Part shown: positions 44,202 to 56,417 of the stretch, in pieces | Layout: the number at the start of each line of letters is the position of its first letter | Position numbering within the stretch: position 1 is the first letter of the stretch | Notes under the pieces: generated by a model | Database searches by the model: none | What the model was told of the DNA's origin: nothing | Seen by the model: the letters and a program-made list of their open reading frames with translations, nothing else | Position numbers and translations under genes: made by a program | DNA from: Maylandia zebra | Taxonomy: Eukaryota > Chordata > Actinopteri > Cichliformes > Cichlidae | NCBI RefSeq assembly: GCF_041146795.1 | Contig: NC_135185.1 | Coordinates: forward strand, 10,225,529 to 10,289,528 | Direction of reading: 5' to 3' | Length of the DNA stretch: 64,000 bases

Positions 44202-46303
44202 AGAATAGAATAGAATTCAACTTTATTGTCATTGCACATGTCACAGGTACAGGGCAACGAAATGCAGTTTGCATCCATCCAGAAGTGCTTTAGCCATGAT
44301 ATAGATATATTACAATATATATTAGCAATAATATAGATATCTAAGTATATTACAGAAATGGGTCTATTAAGGTATGTTATGAATATTCTATAACTATAAG
44401 TATGTACAGGCTGTAGTGAGTACAGGCTATGAACAGGATATAAATATGAAAAACTATACAGAATCTGAGATATACAGCTATACAGAAATGTGAACTAAGC
44501 AAGTTATAAGCAGTTGTAGGATTAAAAATTATCGTATGTACAGAATGATTATTTACACAGAACTATACAGTAGTGCAGTTAAGATACGTGAGGGTGTGGA
44601 TAATTTCTACAGAGGCTATATAAAGTGCTAGTGGTTGTGAGTGGTGGTTCAGTCCATGTTATTATTGTGTGTTTGAGGGTACAGTTGTCCATTGTGTGTG
44701 TGTTGTTGTGGGTGTGTGTATGTTCAGTCCATGAGTTAATGTGGGTCAGATGTCAGGAGGCAGAGTTCAGGAGTCTGACAGCTGTGGGGAAGAAGCTGTT
44801 CCGGTACCTGGTGGTCTTAGTCCGGAGGCTCCTGTGGCGCCTCCCAGAGGGCAGGAGGGTGAAGAGTCCATGTGATGGGTGACTGGGGTCTTTGATGATT
44901 TTCCCAGCCCTTTTCAGACACCGCTTCCTGTAGATGTCTTTTATGGCAGGAAGTGTTGCTCCGGCGATGCGGTAGGCAGTTTTCACGACCCTCTGCAACG
45001 CCTTCCGGTCCGAGGCAGAGCAGTTCCCGTACCAGACTGTTATACAGTTGGTCAGGATGCTCTCGATGGTGCAGCGATAGAAGTTCACCAGGATGTCTGA
45101 GGACAGGTGGTTCTTCCTCAGAGTCCTCAAGAAGAAGAGGCGCTGGTGAGCCTTCTTGACCAGCTTGGAGCAGTTGGTCGTCCAGATGAGATCCTCGGAG
45201 ATGTGGACTCCCAGGAACTTGAAGCTGCTCACACGCTCCACAGCCGTCCCCTTAATGTGGATGGGTGGATGTGGATCAGCATTCCTCCTGTAGTCCACGA
45301 TGAGCTCCTTGGTCTTCTCGGTGTTAAGCAGCAGGTTGTTTCTGTCGCACCACTCAGCCAGACGATCCACATCCTCCCTGTAGGCGGCCTCATCGTTGTC
45401 ACTGATGAGGCCAATCACCGTGGTGTCATCTGCAAACTTAATGATGGTGTTGGAACCATCAGCAGGTCTGCAGTCGTGGGTGAAGAGGGAGTAGAGGAAA
45501 GGGCTCATCACACAGCTTTGTGGTACACCGGTGTTCATCGTGATTGTAGATGAGCAGTGGTTATCCAGCCGGACATGTTGGGGGCGGTTGGTCAGGAAGT
45601 CCAGTAACCATTTGCAGATGAGGGAACTGATGCCCAGCTCTGTCAGTTTCCTGATGAGTTGTGAGGGGTGGATTGTATTGAATGCTGAACTGAAGTCTAT
45701 AAACAGCATTCTGGCGTAGGTGTTGTTGTTGTCCAGGTGTGAGAGGACAGAGTGCAGTGCGATGGAGACTGCATCCTCTGTGCTCCTGTTCTGGCGGTAT
45801 GCGAATTGGTGGGGGTCCAGGGTGGGGGGGAGACAGGATTTGAAGTGTGCTAGGACCAGCTGCTCTAAGCACTTAGTGATGATGGGGGTGAGTGCTACTG
45901 GGCAGTAGTCATTCAGGCTAGATGGGTTGGAGTTTTTGGGTATCGGGACGATGGAGGTGGAGTTGAAGCAGGCCGGTACCACAGCGTGGGCCAAGGACAG
46001 GTTGAATATGTCTGTCAGCACTCCTGCAAGCTCCCCAGAACACGCTCTGAGAACACGCCCGGGGATGCCATCAGGACCTGCAGCCTTGTGGCCATTGATC
46101 CTGCTCAGCACCGCTCCTACATCGGTGGGGGAGAGAGTCAGAGGTTGGTGGTCTGGCGTCATGTCTGCTTTGGTTGTGGTTGTGGTGTTCTCTCGCTCAA
46201 AACGAGCATAAAAGTTGTTGAGCTCGTTGAGGAAGGAGACATCAGAGGATGCGGGGGAGGGTTCTGGAAATATCTGGAAAAGTGCAGCAGTTTCCACTCT
46301 CAT
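44202..46303 (-). mobile_element. L2-type (Maui-like) LINE, 5' truncated
   Basis: The RT frame fills the left part of the element on the minus strand. The 3' end is an AATAAAGTTGAATTC segment with a TTCTA-type tail (plus 44202-44225). The endonuclease is missing, the usual outcome of abortive target-primed reverse transcription. Confidence 0.85.
44753..46303 (-). pseudogene. L2-type LINE reverse transcriptase, open but N-truncated
   Basis: A 516-residue frame with no internal stop: linker ([13 protein letters not shown]), RT ([38 protein letters not shown], catalytic IKFADDTTVIG) and C-terminal region (RRHRSLRTKTTRYRNSFFP). The motif around the fingers-palm junction has PQS where this family has PQG. 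No endonuclease is encoded and the first Met is internal to the parent protein, so the copy cannot move by itself. Confidence 0.85.
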
Positions 46304-48232
46304 CCAGGAGTGGACAGCTCACATATAACATCCTGAATTATCAGTCGAACTAATAGGAATGAACTTAGAAACAGTAAATTCAAAACGAGGAACTAAACCC
46401 ACAAATGCAAACTTCAGCAGCACTGAATAATGTAGAAGAAGCCAAACTCAAATATTACATAAAGATCTAAATGCTCATCATACTTCAGTGATAATAAAAC
46501 AAAATGAGGAAGTTAAAACTCAAACAAACAAACATCAAAAATGTAAATTTAAATATTCCATTATACCTCTCTGAGTTTCCTGCCTTTAGTCTGAACACCA
46601 AAGGACATGAACTCTCTTTAATGGCGGTGCTTTTAAATGTTTTTATGAATGAACTGCTTATTTTATGTTTCTTGTTTTTAAAGATTGTGTTCGTTGCCTT
46701 TGACTCATTTCAGTAAATAATGTAAACACTTTTCAGCATTTAATAATTGAAACTTGAGATCTAGAAGAAAAAAAATTGTGGTACACTGTCAACTCAAACC
46801 TTTTCCTGTCTACTTTCTGGTTCTGCTTTTAGCTCCTGAACTCAGAGCTCTGACACACTGTGACATCGTTCTCTTCGTCATCGCGGTTTGTTACAACTAA
46901 TCATTAACAGGGTTTTTCTTTCTCCATCATTCTCTGTGAAATGCTGATATATGTGAGCCACTGCTGAGAGTTTTTCTTTCCTGATCAGTGGTTTAAAGAT
47001 GCTCGTCCTCCCCTCAGACTCTCTGATGTTCAGCTTTCTTCCTGACATGATGTTTGCTGGTTAAAGTCTGTCTGTGGGTGAACAAAGACTTGTGTTGACT
47101 TTGTGGTGATGTATTCACTTTTGGTCTGACTCAGTGGTTTGCATATAACTTTTTCCTTATGTACAAACAAGCTGACATGATACACGTCCCAAGTTTGATG
47201 GTTATTTGGCTGATTTTGGAGAGTAAAGATGAAAATAAGCAGCTTGTTAGATGCGTGTTTATAATGGGACTTTCCATTTGTTTGAGATCAGATTAGAAAA
47301 CACGAAACATGAGAAAGCTTCAGTTTTCCTGTAAAGGATTCCTCTCTTATTGGCTTTATTTAGTGAGTTATATTTTGTGTGTGTTCACAGAATCACAACT
47401 GAATGTTAGATTAAGAACTGCAGTCAGACCCAAACCTGCCAGACAATCAGCTGATCTTCCTCAATGATCAGCACACCTGCTTCCACTTCCTGATCGGCCT
47501 CTCAGGTTTTATATCGCTGCTCCATCATCATCCACCTTTTACCAGAGTGTCTGTAAAATACTTTCCCGCCATTTCTGTGCTTTTCTAACTGATAAATAAT
47601 TGGACAGTTGTTGTGAATGAGCCATATAAATAAAATTAAATTGAAACTGATTCAGTGAAATCTATTGTTGAATTAAAAACAAATCAAACACACTTACACT
47701 AATGCTAATGTGTTTATAAACAGCATTTTATTATTAACATGGCTGATGGTTATAAACAGTTTATATCAGTTGTAGTTCCTGATTCTGACCACTGGAGGGC
47801 AGTGAACACAAACTGTTTTATCATTTTACTAAATCACAAATAAAATACAAGTTCAGATAAAAACAGCAGCCGTCATATCAGCTGATTACACACACAATGT
47901 GAAAAAGCATCACAGCAATGATTCAGCAGCTCCTCTACGTTGTAAACAGGTTTTATCTGTCAAACAGGATCGAATTTATTCTGATCACTGTGAAAGATAA
48001 ATGTGCAGCTGACTGTGACTCAGTACATATATATTGTTTTGCCTTTGTTAAATATTGCAGTGAGAGCGAGAGTGTGGAGCAGACACACATCAGGGTCAGA
48101 GGTCAAATCCAGGACTCTGCATTTAGCCACACATGAGGTCACCTGTTGAACCTGTGAGCTAAACTGGTGCCTGGATTCAGTCGTTTAGGAGAATTTACAC
48201 ACAGCACACAGTCACTAAGCTTCATTTGAGTT
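46304..48232. other. Intergenic between the L2 LINE and IRG-B
   Basis: AT-rich, with only short meaningless frames. No transposon ends or exons recognised. Confidence 0.6.
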
Positions 48233-49544
48233 TTACTGACCCAGAGCTTTTTCAAACACCTTCTCAGCATCTTCAGCGAGCTCACTGAGGATAGCATTCA
48301 GAACTTTATACGTTGTGATGAAAGAGAGAACCATGGCTACTGGGATTCCAATTAACGGAATAAATCTGGATACTTCCTCTGCTGCCATTAATGTAGCTGT
48401 GCGTCCCACTTGGGTCATGACCTTCAGGAGGAGCTCTGTAGTTATTTCTGCTGCAGCCAGTGGTGAAATGATGACAGCCTGCAGATCAGCATATGGCACA
48501 CCTGTTCTGTCAGAAAGTCTCTTCAGAGACGGGATATCGAGACCAAACGCAAAAACATAATCTGTGACAGCACCAACCAGCACAGCAGCATCAACAGCAA
48601 TAGAAAGACCAGGAAGTGGAACAGCTGCTCCAGCTGCAGACAGAGTGGCCAACAAATATAATCGGCGCTTAAAAGCTTCTTTCTTCTTCCTGATGATCTC
48701 TGGGTTAATGTTGGGCATGACGAACAGCAGAGCATCTCTCTTCTTTGAAGGAAGGTCTCTGTCTAAGGTCTGATGTAAGAGACTAAAGTCGTACAGGTGG
48801 AGCTCAAAGCTGGACACCAGGAACACCTGCGGAGACTCGAAGCCTAATCCTCCGAGTCCTGTTTCACAGAAGGAACATGTTAACATGATTACACACATAA
48901 AAACAAATAATGTAAAGCTAAGGCCTGAATATTAAAGTGAATCCATAATGTGCTCCCACTGAGCTGTAAGTGATCAGACACTCACTCTGAACGCAGTCGT
49001 CTCTGATTACTTTGAGAGTTCTCTCTGCACTGAAGTCTCTCTTTCTTCTCTCAGCATTTATATCGTTGTCAAGTTTTGAGCGAACAAAGTAGAACTTTTT
49101 CTTCATCTTCTGAATCTCCTGAGCCAGTTTCACGTCATTCTCTGTGAAGCGAGTGGCTGAGATGATGATGAAGAAGTCAAACTTCTCAAATCCAAAAAGC
49201 TTCAGGTACTTCTTAGCTGGAAACTTGGTGGTGCCGATTCCAGGAAGATCCCACAAGATAACATTGGGATACTTTGGATGGGGGTACGGTGTGGCCTCTG
49301 AGGTGGTTTGTGTAACACCAGTAGGAGCAGCTCCCTTCTCATCATCACATAGTCTTCTGAAGGCATTAACAAAGGTGGATTTACCAGCCCCAGACTCTCC
49401 TGTGATGGCGATATTTAGTGGGATATTATGTTGTTGTTTTAAATTTTCTTCAATCTTTGCAGCTGCTGCAGCAGTGTCGTTGTTCTGCAGGGCTTCTTTA
49501 ACTCCAGGAATCAATTCCATATATAAGTCATCTGGGTCCTCCAT
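48233..49544 (-). CDS. IRG-B: immunity-related GTPase, all G motifs intact
   Basis: Exons 49544-48986 and 48858-48233 (127-bp intron, donor GTGAGT) join in frame to 394 residues. The start ATG lies in GGATCAGCATGG, 7 bp after an acceptor, the same as IRG-D. P-loop GESGAGKST (about residue 51), G3 DLPGIGTT and G4 RSKLDND are all canonical. The helical domain includes VFLVSSFELHLYDFSLLHQT, a hydrophobic stretch (AAGAAVPLPGLSIAVDAAVL) that may touch membranes, and the C-terminus VFEKALGQ. There is no N-terminal MG myristoylation signal. IRGs bind GTP and assemble on vacuoles enclosing intracellular pathogens in mammals; the fish role is inferred. A non-coding first exon with a GC-box promoter lies at 50432-50570. 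Confidence 0.93.
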
Positions 49545-49559
49545 GCTGATCCTTAAAAA

Positions 49560-50431
49560 AAGGAGAAAAAATGTGGAAAATGTGACTTTTTTCTTGAACT
49601 GCAGAATTTGTACTTAGCTACTTTAATTTGACATTTAAATTTAGTCATTCGTTATGATCGGATTAAACCAAAACCTGAAGTTCAATCTTTAAAGTTGATT
49701 TTCAGGTGGGATCCCAATTTTTGGAATATGTCTTTTTTAAGTTTTGGGGAGGCCACTGGAATAAAAATAAAACTAGTTTAACATGTTGCTCCATGAGAAG
49801 CTGTGAGTGTATCATCAGTCATGTAGTGACTGTTCTTGTTTAAATGTGAGGCTTTTAGACATGAAACAGACCATAAACATGGATGTTAGAAGAAAACTAG
49901 TAAAGAACATGAATAAGACTGAAGACGGGTCAGTGCTGATTCATATTAGCTCATAAAGCACAGTTACTGAGACGTCTGTAGATTATTTGATTATTTATTT
50001 CAGTGCGCTGTGCAATTTTTTAATTCCATTTAAAGATCGCTCCAACGTAAATTAATGAACAAATCAGTTATTTCTTATTTCCACATTTTCTCCCATGATG
50101 CTCCTTTTATGGCCGATCATTTAACAAAGTGCTTATTAAAATTATTGTTTTGACTTTTGTTAAAAAGAAGAAGAAGAAGTGTATATGTGGCTAATGAAGC
50201 GTATCGTGCAGTTTGCATTGTAAATATTAACCACAGTGAAACGAGGAACAGCAAGGAACGAGGAATTTAAATCTGAATTAAATCTGCTGCATTAATGACA
50301 CAGAAACACAAGAACGACCCTTGAAATTTTGCCAGTTTAATCTTAATGTTTTAAGTTTACGAATCAAGAGCAGGGACACGTGACAGAAGCAAGAAGTTTG
50401 CAGAAAGTGTGATCACATGATGGAGGTTTAC
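49560..50431. other. IRG-B 5' intron
   Basis: Runs on the minus strand from the donor GTAAAC (50431-50426) to the acceptor TTTTTTTAAG near 49552. No repeat family recognised. Confidence 0.6.
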
Positions 50432-50570
50432 CTGCGTGCTGTTGGAGTGATGATAAGAGCTGTACCCAGCAGTGAGTCTGGTGATGGATGGTCGTGGTGG
50501 AAGTCAGTGTGCGTACTGGTCTCTGAACTCTGAACCTCCACCTATATGCGTGTCCTATAGCTCCGCCCCC
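50432..50570 (-). promoter_or_regulatory. IRG-B promoter and non-coding first exon
   Basis: On the minus strand: GGGGGCGGAGCTATAG (GC box, plus 50555-50570), then CGCATATAGGTGG (ATA-rich core, about 50545), then an exon ending CAGCACGCAG|GTAAAC at 50432. Order, spacing and the exon end match IRG-D (56821-56968). A CAAT-like GGACCAA lies further upstream (about 50598-50604). Confidence 0.65.
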
Positions 50571-50599
50571 TGAAAACAGCAAAGCATTTCTGATTTTTG

Positions 50600-51500
50600 G
50601 TCCTTCCTGTGGCTGTGAGTGGTTAAGAAATGGTCTCTGCTCCAAAGATGAGCGTGCACACAGCACTGTAAGCAGGATTCTGCAGAGACTTGAAAAGTTG
50701 CTGCTTACACCCTGAGTTACACAATGAGTCTTTCAGATGTCCCACATGGACTGTCCGTGGCACGTGTACTCATGCTGGACATCACATGGTCTTATTTTTA
50801 TTAACCCTCGACTCAGCTGCAACGTGCTTACAGTTAGTTACGGGTTTAGTTTCCTTTTCATCAGAATTATCTGCTGTCATCCAGACATGAGCTGATCAAT
50901 CATTTAACCAATTTCCCATCAAACCATAAAGATTGATGGAAAGTCACAGAACCATTGCTTGCATGTGTGCTGATAAAATGTTTTTTCCATATTAGGTTTT
51001 AGCTTCTCTTGCATGCATAAGATGTGGGGGCTGGTCTCTTTGCTGTAATTTTCCATTGCACATAAGAAACCACAAGTTCCTGTTTTTATAAGTTCAGCTA
51101 TACCGCTCACTTCTGCTTTGTTGGTTCATTGAAAGCTCACGCCATATGTGGTGTGATAGCAAACGTCACACACACACACTCACTTGCTCACGTACACGTG
51201 CCTTAACTGTCACATAACTAACGAGATGTTTTTATAACTGCTGTTGTCAATAAAAGAGACAAGTCAGGTTGGAAGTTGGCTGAGATCAGGTGAAGAGCTT
51301 TCAACTCTGAGACCCTGACCGGACATCTCTGCTGCAAGTAAAAAGACAAAGAGCGCTGTGTGGTCTTGCTTTGTTCACACGGATCTGTCTCTGAGTCAGC
51401 GGGGTTTACGTTTTAGACCCAACAACTATAAATACAAACTTTTTTTTTTTACTTTTTTTACATCCCCACATAGAAAAAAACTCAAAATCTTACCACGTTT
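50600..51500. other. Region between two IRG promoter cassettes
   Basis: No ORF of interest or recognised element. Confidence 0.5.
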
Positions 51501-51504
51501 TACC

Positions 51505-51610
<106 letters not shown>

Positions 51611-51818
51611 TTGAAATTGACTCGTAAGTCTAAGTTTCACACCAATCACTGTCATTCTTTAGAGAAAACTTCATGTACTGAGCTATGCTATTACTAACCA
51701 ATTCATATTGTACACCAGAGTAATAAAGTTCACTTTAAATGAATCAAATTAAATTTGAGGAAATTTAATTTTGCACAGAGACAGAAACTGGAAACACTCA
51801 CCAAATGATGGCGTTTAT

Positions 51819-51963
51819 CTGCGTGCTGTGATAGAGTGATAACAGGTTGGAGGTCAGTCTGCACACAGTCGAGTCTTGTAGCTGCTGCTCCTGTTTCGGA
51901 CTCTGTCACCCCACCTATATTTGTCTTAAAGCTCCGCCCCTTGAAAGAATTAAAAGTGAAACT
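51819..51963 (-). promoter_or_regulatory. Second IRG-type promoter/first exon with ISRE-like site and altered donor
   Basis: On the minus strand: AGTTTCACTTTT (plus 51952-51963) is one base from the ISRE consensus. It is followed by AAGGGGCGGAGC (about 51931-51942), AAATATAGGTGGGG, and an exon ending ATCACAGCACGCAG. The next bases are ATAAAC where IRG-B and IRG-D have GTAAAC, so the donor GT is lost (51817-51818). A good donor GTGAGT follows 17 bp later (51801). It lies 1.4 kb upstream of the IRG-B first exon: either an alternative IRG-B promoter or the remnant of a lost IRG gene. Confidence 0.6.
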
Positions 51964-52229
51964 GGTTAAAACACTGAATGTGTGAGTGATGCAGCTGCTG
52001 AGATGAGGGCTGATCAGAGGGTGAAAACAATTCAGTCGTGCTGTTATGTCTGAATTACTTTAATGTTGAAAAAGAAAAAACACGTTGCATGTTAGCAGAA
52101 TATGACAGATACTTTTTATGGACCACAGCAATATCTGTAAAACAGCTGATTTACAAGAAATCACGTGTTCAGTGATGAGCTTAAGTCACTGACAAACTGC
52201 ATCATTGCAGGAGAGAGACACAGAACATC

Positions 52230-52860
52230 AGGAGGATGAACAAGCACAAAGCGATGCAGTGGTGAGATGCAAAGTTGTAAGAAGTCATTAAAAGCCCAAA
52301 ATTCCCATGATATTTGTATCCATGATGAATGTAACTGTGTAAAATGGGCAAGTGGAACATTTCAACAGAACCTTTTGTGAGAAGTATGCTAATGCCATTG
52401 TAAAGCTACAGGAAGGATTTGATCACCGGTTTGTAAACTTCAAGTAACACAGAGACACTTTTTAAATTTTTGCTGACCCTTTCTCATTCGATGTGGACGA
52501 TACACCCCCCTCCCTGTACTTCAGATGGTGCTAATTGACCTGTAGTGCAATTCTGAACTTAAAGTCAAGTTCTAAGAGATGAGTGGAAACAGACAAGCTT
52601 GAATATTTTTGAGAGAATTACCCCCAACCTTCCCTGAGCTTTCTATAATGTTCAGGTGGAACATGTTCCTTTTTGGCAGCACCTATCTGTGTGAAAAACT
52701 CGTCTCCACAATGAACTTTAATTAGTCAAAGTTTAGGTCCAGACTTACAGATGAGCATCTTCAAGCCACACTAAGAGTCTCAGTTGCTTCCTCCCTCAAG
52801 CCAATTGTGGCACAGCTGTGTAAGAGGAAGTGCTGCCAAGTCTCTGGCAGCAAGACTTAG
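52230..52860 (+). pseudogene. hAT transposase C-terminal fossil
   Basis: Translation across frames gives FDHRFVNFK, IFADPFSFDVDDTPPSLYFR, FGSTYLCEKLVSTMNFN and SKFRSRLTDEHLQATLRVSV: the end of the catalytic domain and the dimerisation region of hAT transposases, of the type related to GTF2IRD2-like fusion proteins. There are stops at several points (for example after VNFK and after STMNFN). No N-terminal BED finger or first catalytic Asp region is seen. Confidence 0.75.
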
Positions 52861-53041
52861 GAGGACGTAAGAGAAGCCTGTGATCTATTCCTATGTTCCT
52901 TCTGTTCATGTTCTGCATGTTTTGCATTATTATTAATACAGACCGAAAAGACTGAATATATTGGACTTTTTTTGGCATGCTTGAAACCCACTTTTGTGAA
53001 AGCCTCACCCAGACTCTGCCTTCAGCGGCCCCCAGGTAATT

Positions 53042-53603
53042 CAAATTTTATTTGTCACACACACAAACATACACAGTATGGCATGTGGTGAAATTATTGC
53101 TGTGCAAGGCCTGACCATTAAATGACAATAAGAATTGACAGTAAGATTAACAGATTTACAGATTACTACTACATTTACAGATTTTAACTTAGAAATTTAC
53201 AGTAAAAATGTGCAAATAACTGTTTACTAAAGAAATTATGAATAAAAAGAAATTATAAGAAATGTGCAAAAAACCAGAGTGTACGTGGTGATGTGAAATA
53301 GCCTTCCCCCAGGCTATTTCCCCCCTGAATACCCTGGGGGAAGAAGCTCCTCCTCATCCTCTCTGTTTTGGCATTAAGGGAGTGGAAGCGCTTCCCAGAC
53401 CTCAACAGTGGTAAGAGTCCATTGTTGGGATGAGAGAGGTCCATCATTATTTTCCTGGCTTCAGTCTTGCATCGCTTGGTGTAGATGGACAGCAGGTCAG
53501 GGAGCTCTGATCGAATGATGCATTTAGCTGAGCGCACCACTCTTTGCAGATTTTGTCTGTCCTGCTTGGTGCTGTTCCCAAGGTAATTTGAGTTTGAGAC
53601 CAC
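53042..53603 (-). pseudogene. L2-type LINE 3' fragment
   Basis: The minus strand encodes YLGNSTKQDRQNLQRVVRSA, TKRCKTEARKIMMDLSHPNN and FHSLNAKTERMRRSFFP, the RT C-terminal region as in 44753-46303 but a different subfamily. It is followed by a 3' UTR ending in TGTGACAAATAAAATTTGA near 53042. 5' truncated. Confidence 0.8.
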
Positions 53604-53619
53604 TGCACTAAAGTGAGTA

Positions 53620-53945
53620 ATATTTGTCTAAGGGTTACATATTATTAATAAAAGACAACTGTGTTACTGTTTGATTACTTAATTTTGCGTCTAATCTATT
53701 AGCCATGCTCATTTCAAATATTATGGGATCAATTGTAACATTTTCTGTGTTTGTGGGGTTGCCATTAAGGTGCCATTTAGTTTATCTGAAAGTGATGAAC
53801 ATTTGAGAGGAATTGAAAAAACAATCTGCTGTGCACACATCACTGTGCTCTGTACTTCTTGTAGATCAGCTGGTTCACTTTGGCTAACATGAAGACACAC
53901 TGACAGCTTTAGAGTAGATCTCTGTTTGCTGTGTTATAACCTAAA
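53620..53945 (-). repeat. Uninterrupted paralogue of the hAT insertion site
   Basis: The reverse complement reads TTGAAATGAGCATGGCTAAT, continuous with the 3510-3894 side and the 24511-24640 side. It carries a single copy of the target (AGCATGGC against ATCATGGC). Confidence 0.75.
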
Positions 53946-54499
53946 ATATGAAATAACATCTAAATAGTTTTTACTCAGTGTGAAATAAACACCAGCGTGT
54001 CTATTTGCTGTGATATCGCGTTGAGTAAGCTAATTTGAACATTTTCTGTAGCTGCACATTTCAAACTGAAAATAGAATTGTGGGGTCTCGCTTTAAGGGT
54101 TTGTAGGTATTGTTGTCACTAAGCAGTGTAGTGATCTTTGTGTGGTAATCCACAGGGTAGGGTCGGCAACCTTTCTGATGACGAGTGCCATCTAAAATTT
54201 TATCAGAAGTCAATGTGCCATATGACTGCATTAGCAATAAATTTAATAACGCTCTATATGAACAGTTAAACACTATATAGATCAACTTTATAGGATTATA
54301 TTTGTTTGCAGATGTTGGCAGCTGTCAGTGAATAGTTATCAGCTATTTTGAAACAAAAAAAGACTTTTTATCCATAACAGCAAATGAACTGTACAACAGA
54401 AAATACAAATGCTATTTATGGTCTCCTCACAACAATGATAAGAGAAATAAACTGAGCCAATATGGCATGTTTGTTAATACAGAGACACACATGTTAATG

Positions 54500-54740
54500 T
54501 GATCTCTGGTCTCCCACTCAGAGACACAGGTCTCCGAGTGTCCAGCATTCAGAGGCTACCTGAGGACTCATGTGAGAGAAAATCTGCTCACACAGACATG
54601 TAGAGCCAAATACTGTCAATAAGGCCTCTGCAATGTTCTGAAGACAGTTAAACTTGTCAGGTAGTGATGTCCAGCAGATGAACATGCAGCTCCATGAACA
54701 CACACAGCTGTGGATTCCAGCTGCTTCGATGTTACATTAA
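54500..54740 (-). pseudogene. hAT transposase dimerisation-region fossil
   Basis: The minus strand encodes CLQNIAEALLTVFGSTCLCE followed by QIFSHM, matching the [F/L]GST-x-LCE-x-x-FS-x-M signature of hAT C-termini. Only this part is readable. It differs from the fossil at 52230, so it derives from another hAT lineage. Confidence 0.65.
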
Positions 54741-55129
54741 CTGGCATTAACTCGGCCAGTTAATGTGAGACAAATCCAGCTGCTCATTAAAGCTTTCTGG
54801 ATTGATAAGTCTTGAGACTTCGGATGTATCCGTGTATTTCTGTGGTGCTGATGCTGCACTGATCGGACAGCTCCTGAAGCATTTGAAGTGTTGGAATGTG
54901 GAAATGACATGAAAAAATGCCAGCTAGCAACGTCCCTCTCACTGGTAGGCTAAGTTATTTTTAGCCAATTACAAGTTGAATCTGGTACTTGGGGCTGTTA
55001 GCTAAGATACTGTCATTAAGAAGCGACACAGCTAATGTGTCTATGCGAGCTAATTTGCGATGTGCACCACTGGCCCAGCCATTTATTTTTTAATGCACCT
55101 TCTCAGATTAACTCACTGCTTGTTGTGCA

Positions 55130-56369
55130 CAGGGCTGGACTGGGACAAAAAATCCCCCCGGGCATTTTAACTAGAGACCGGCCCCCCAGGTATTAAAGCC
55201 ATAAAGCCTTTGAATAAAAACAAATGCTGTTGTGACAGTAAAGTAAAGTTTTGTTTGTATATGTATGATTTCTTTACATTTTACGTCAGATAAAAACTTT
55301 GGTTGTAAGACTCAGATAATTATTTTTTAAAAGCGAGACATTTTAAATGAGAATAAGAAAGTATTTCTTTGTGCCCCCCTCTCCCTGTTAATGTCCTACC
55401 TGCCCCCCTGGCAACACTTTGCTAGACCCGCCCCTGCACAGTTACCAGCTGTCAGCTACTTAGAAAAGGATCCTGGTGTTATTTGTCTCTCAGAAACAGT
55501 TCATAACTTCAACTCATCCATGTCACCTAAAAGGTGAACCTGTTTCTCCATCACAGCTCTGATGATTCAGTAAGGACATCTCCTGGTTTCATCTTCATGT
55601 TTCCCTCTCACCACATATCCAAACCGACATCATGACCAGCAGCTTTAAAGCTGTGGCTCCAGCAAACATCAGCTGATACTAGAAATTAATATTAAATAAA
55701 TTCTAACAACAGCTGATCAAGATTAAACGTGCTGCTGTTGTTTAGCACGACATCCGCTGGTTTCCTCTTTCTGGTGCAAAGTGGGAGATAAATAAACAAG
55801 AGAGACGATCAGCTGATCATTGATCAGTTTCATGATTGAAGTAGAAACAGGAGAGGGAGGGGGGAGAATGAGAGAAGAAGAGGCAGCTGTGCAGCAAAGA
55901 CACAGAATAACTCCAGCTTTGTCTTTTTCATTGTAGCTGAAGTTCGTGACAAACTGTGTTTCTTTTCAGCTCAACACGAAACGCGCAATATTTTCTCTGA
56001 ATACCAGACGATTCCGTTTTTTAAGGAGCCGTTGGCAACTCTACTAACTAACCTTATGAATAAAGTTCACTATCATTAATATCATAGCAACCGAACAGCT
56101 GTATAGAAACTCCGTCATGCTAGCTAGCACGCAGTACAAGTTATTGTAACTGACTGTAAAAAGTCAGCATAACGAAAATAAACTGCACCTAAACTTGGTT
56201 TATATCTGACCCGGATAGACTGCAGGTCATAACTTCTTACCTGAAGTTCAGTTCACCTGACACTCGGACCTTTATACCGTTACAAAAAACAAAACAAAAC
56301 ATAGGCTCATAAAAACAAACAATCACCATCGGGCATACCGGCCCCGATGGTATGGCCAGTCCAGCTATG
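55130..56369 (+). mobile_element. Compact copy of the non-autonomous hAT-like element
   Basis: Starts CAGGGCTGGACTGGG at 55130 and ends CCAGTCCAGCTATG at 56369. The flanking octamers GTTGTGCA and GTCGTGCC match at 6 of 8 positions. It aligns along its length with the element whose ends are at 3895 and 24510 and lacks the insertions found there. At about 56148-56155 it reads TTGTAACTGACTG, the unoccupied chromovirus site. No ORF. Confidence 0.85.
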
Positions 56370-56417
56370 GTCGTGCCATCAGTTAACCCTTCGCGTGCCC
56401 AAGGTTGCCGACCCCTG

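Larger units (their letters stand above)
54153..56417 (-). mobile_element. Degraded hAT transposon (CAGGG-GTCGGCAACC ends)
   Basis: Left end CAGGGTAGGGTCGGCAACC and right end GGTTGCCGACCCCTG are inverted repeats. Next to them ATGACGAGTGCCATC and GTCGTGCCATCAGTTAACC also correspond. It contains a transposase remnant on the minus strand and is itself split by the non-autonomous hAT at 55130-56369. The flanking 8-bp sequences do not match, so it is old or was altered. Confidence 0.7.

Noticed and set aside
45107-45553. 148-codon plus-strand frame
   Set aside because: Antisense of the L2 RT.
54153-54175. Clean 8-bp target duplication for the outer hAT
   Set aside because: Flanking octamers GTAATCCA and CTCTTGTT do not match, so no duplication is claimed.
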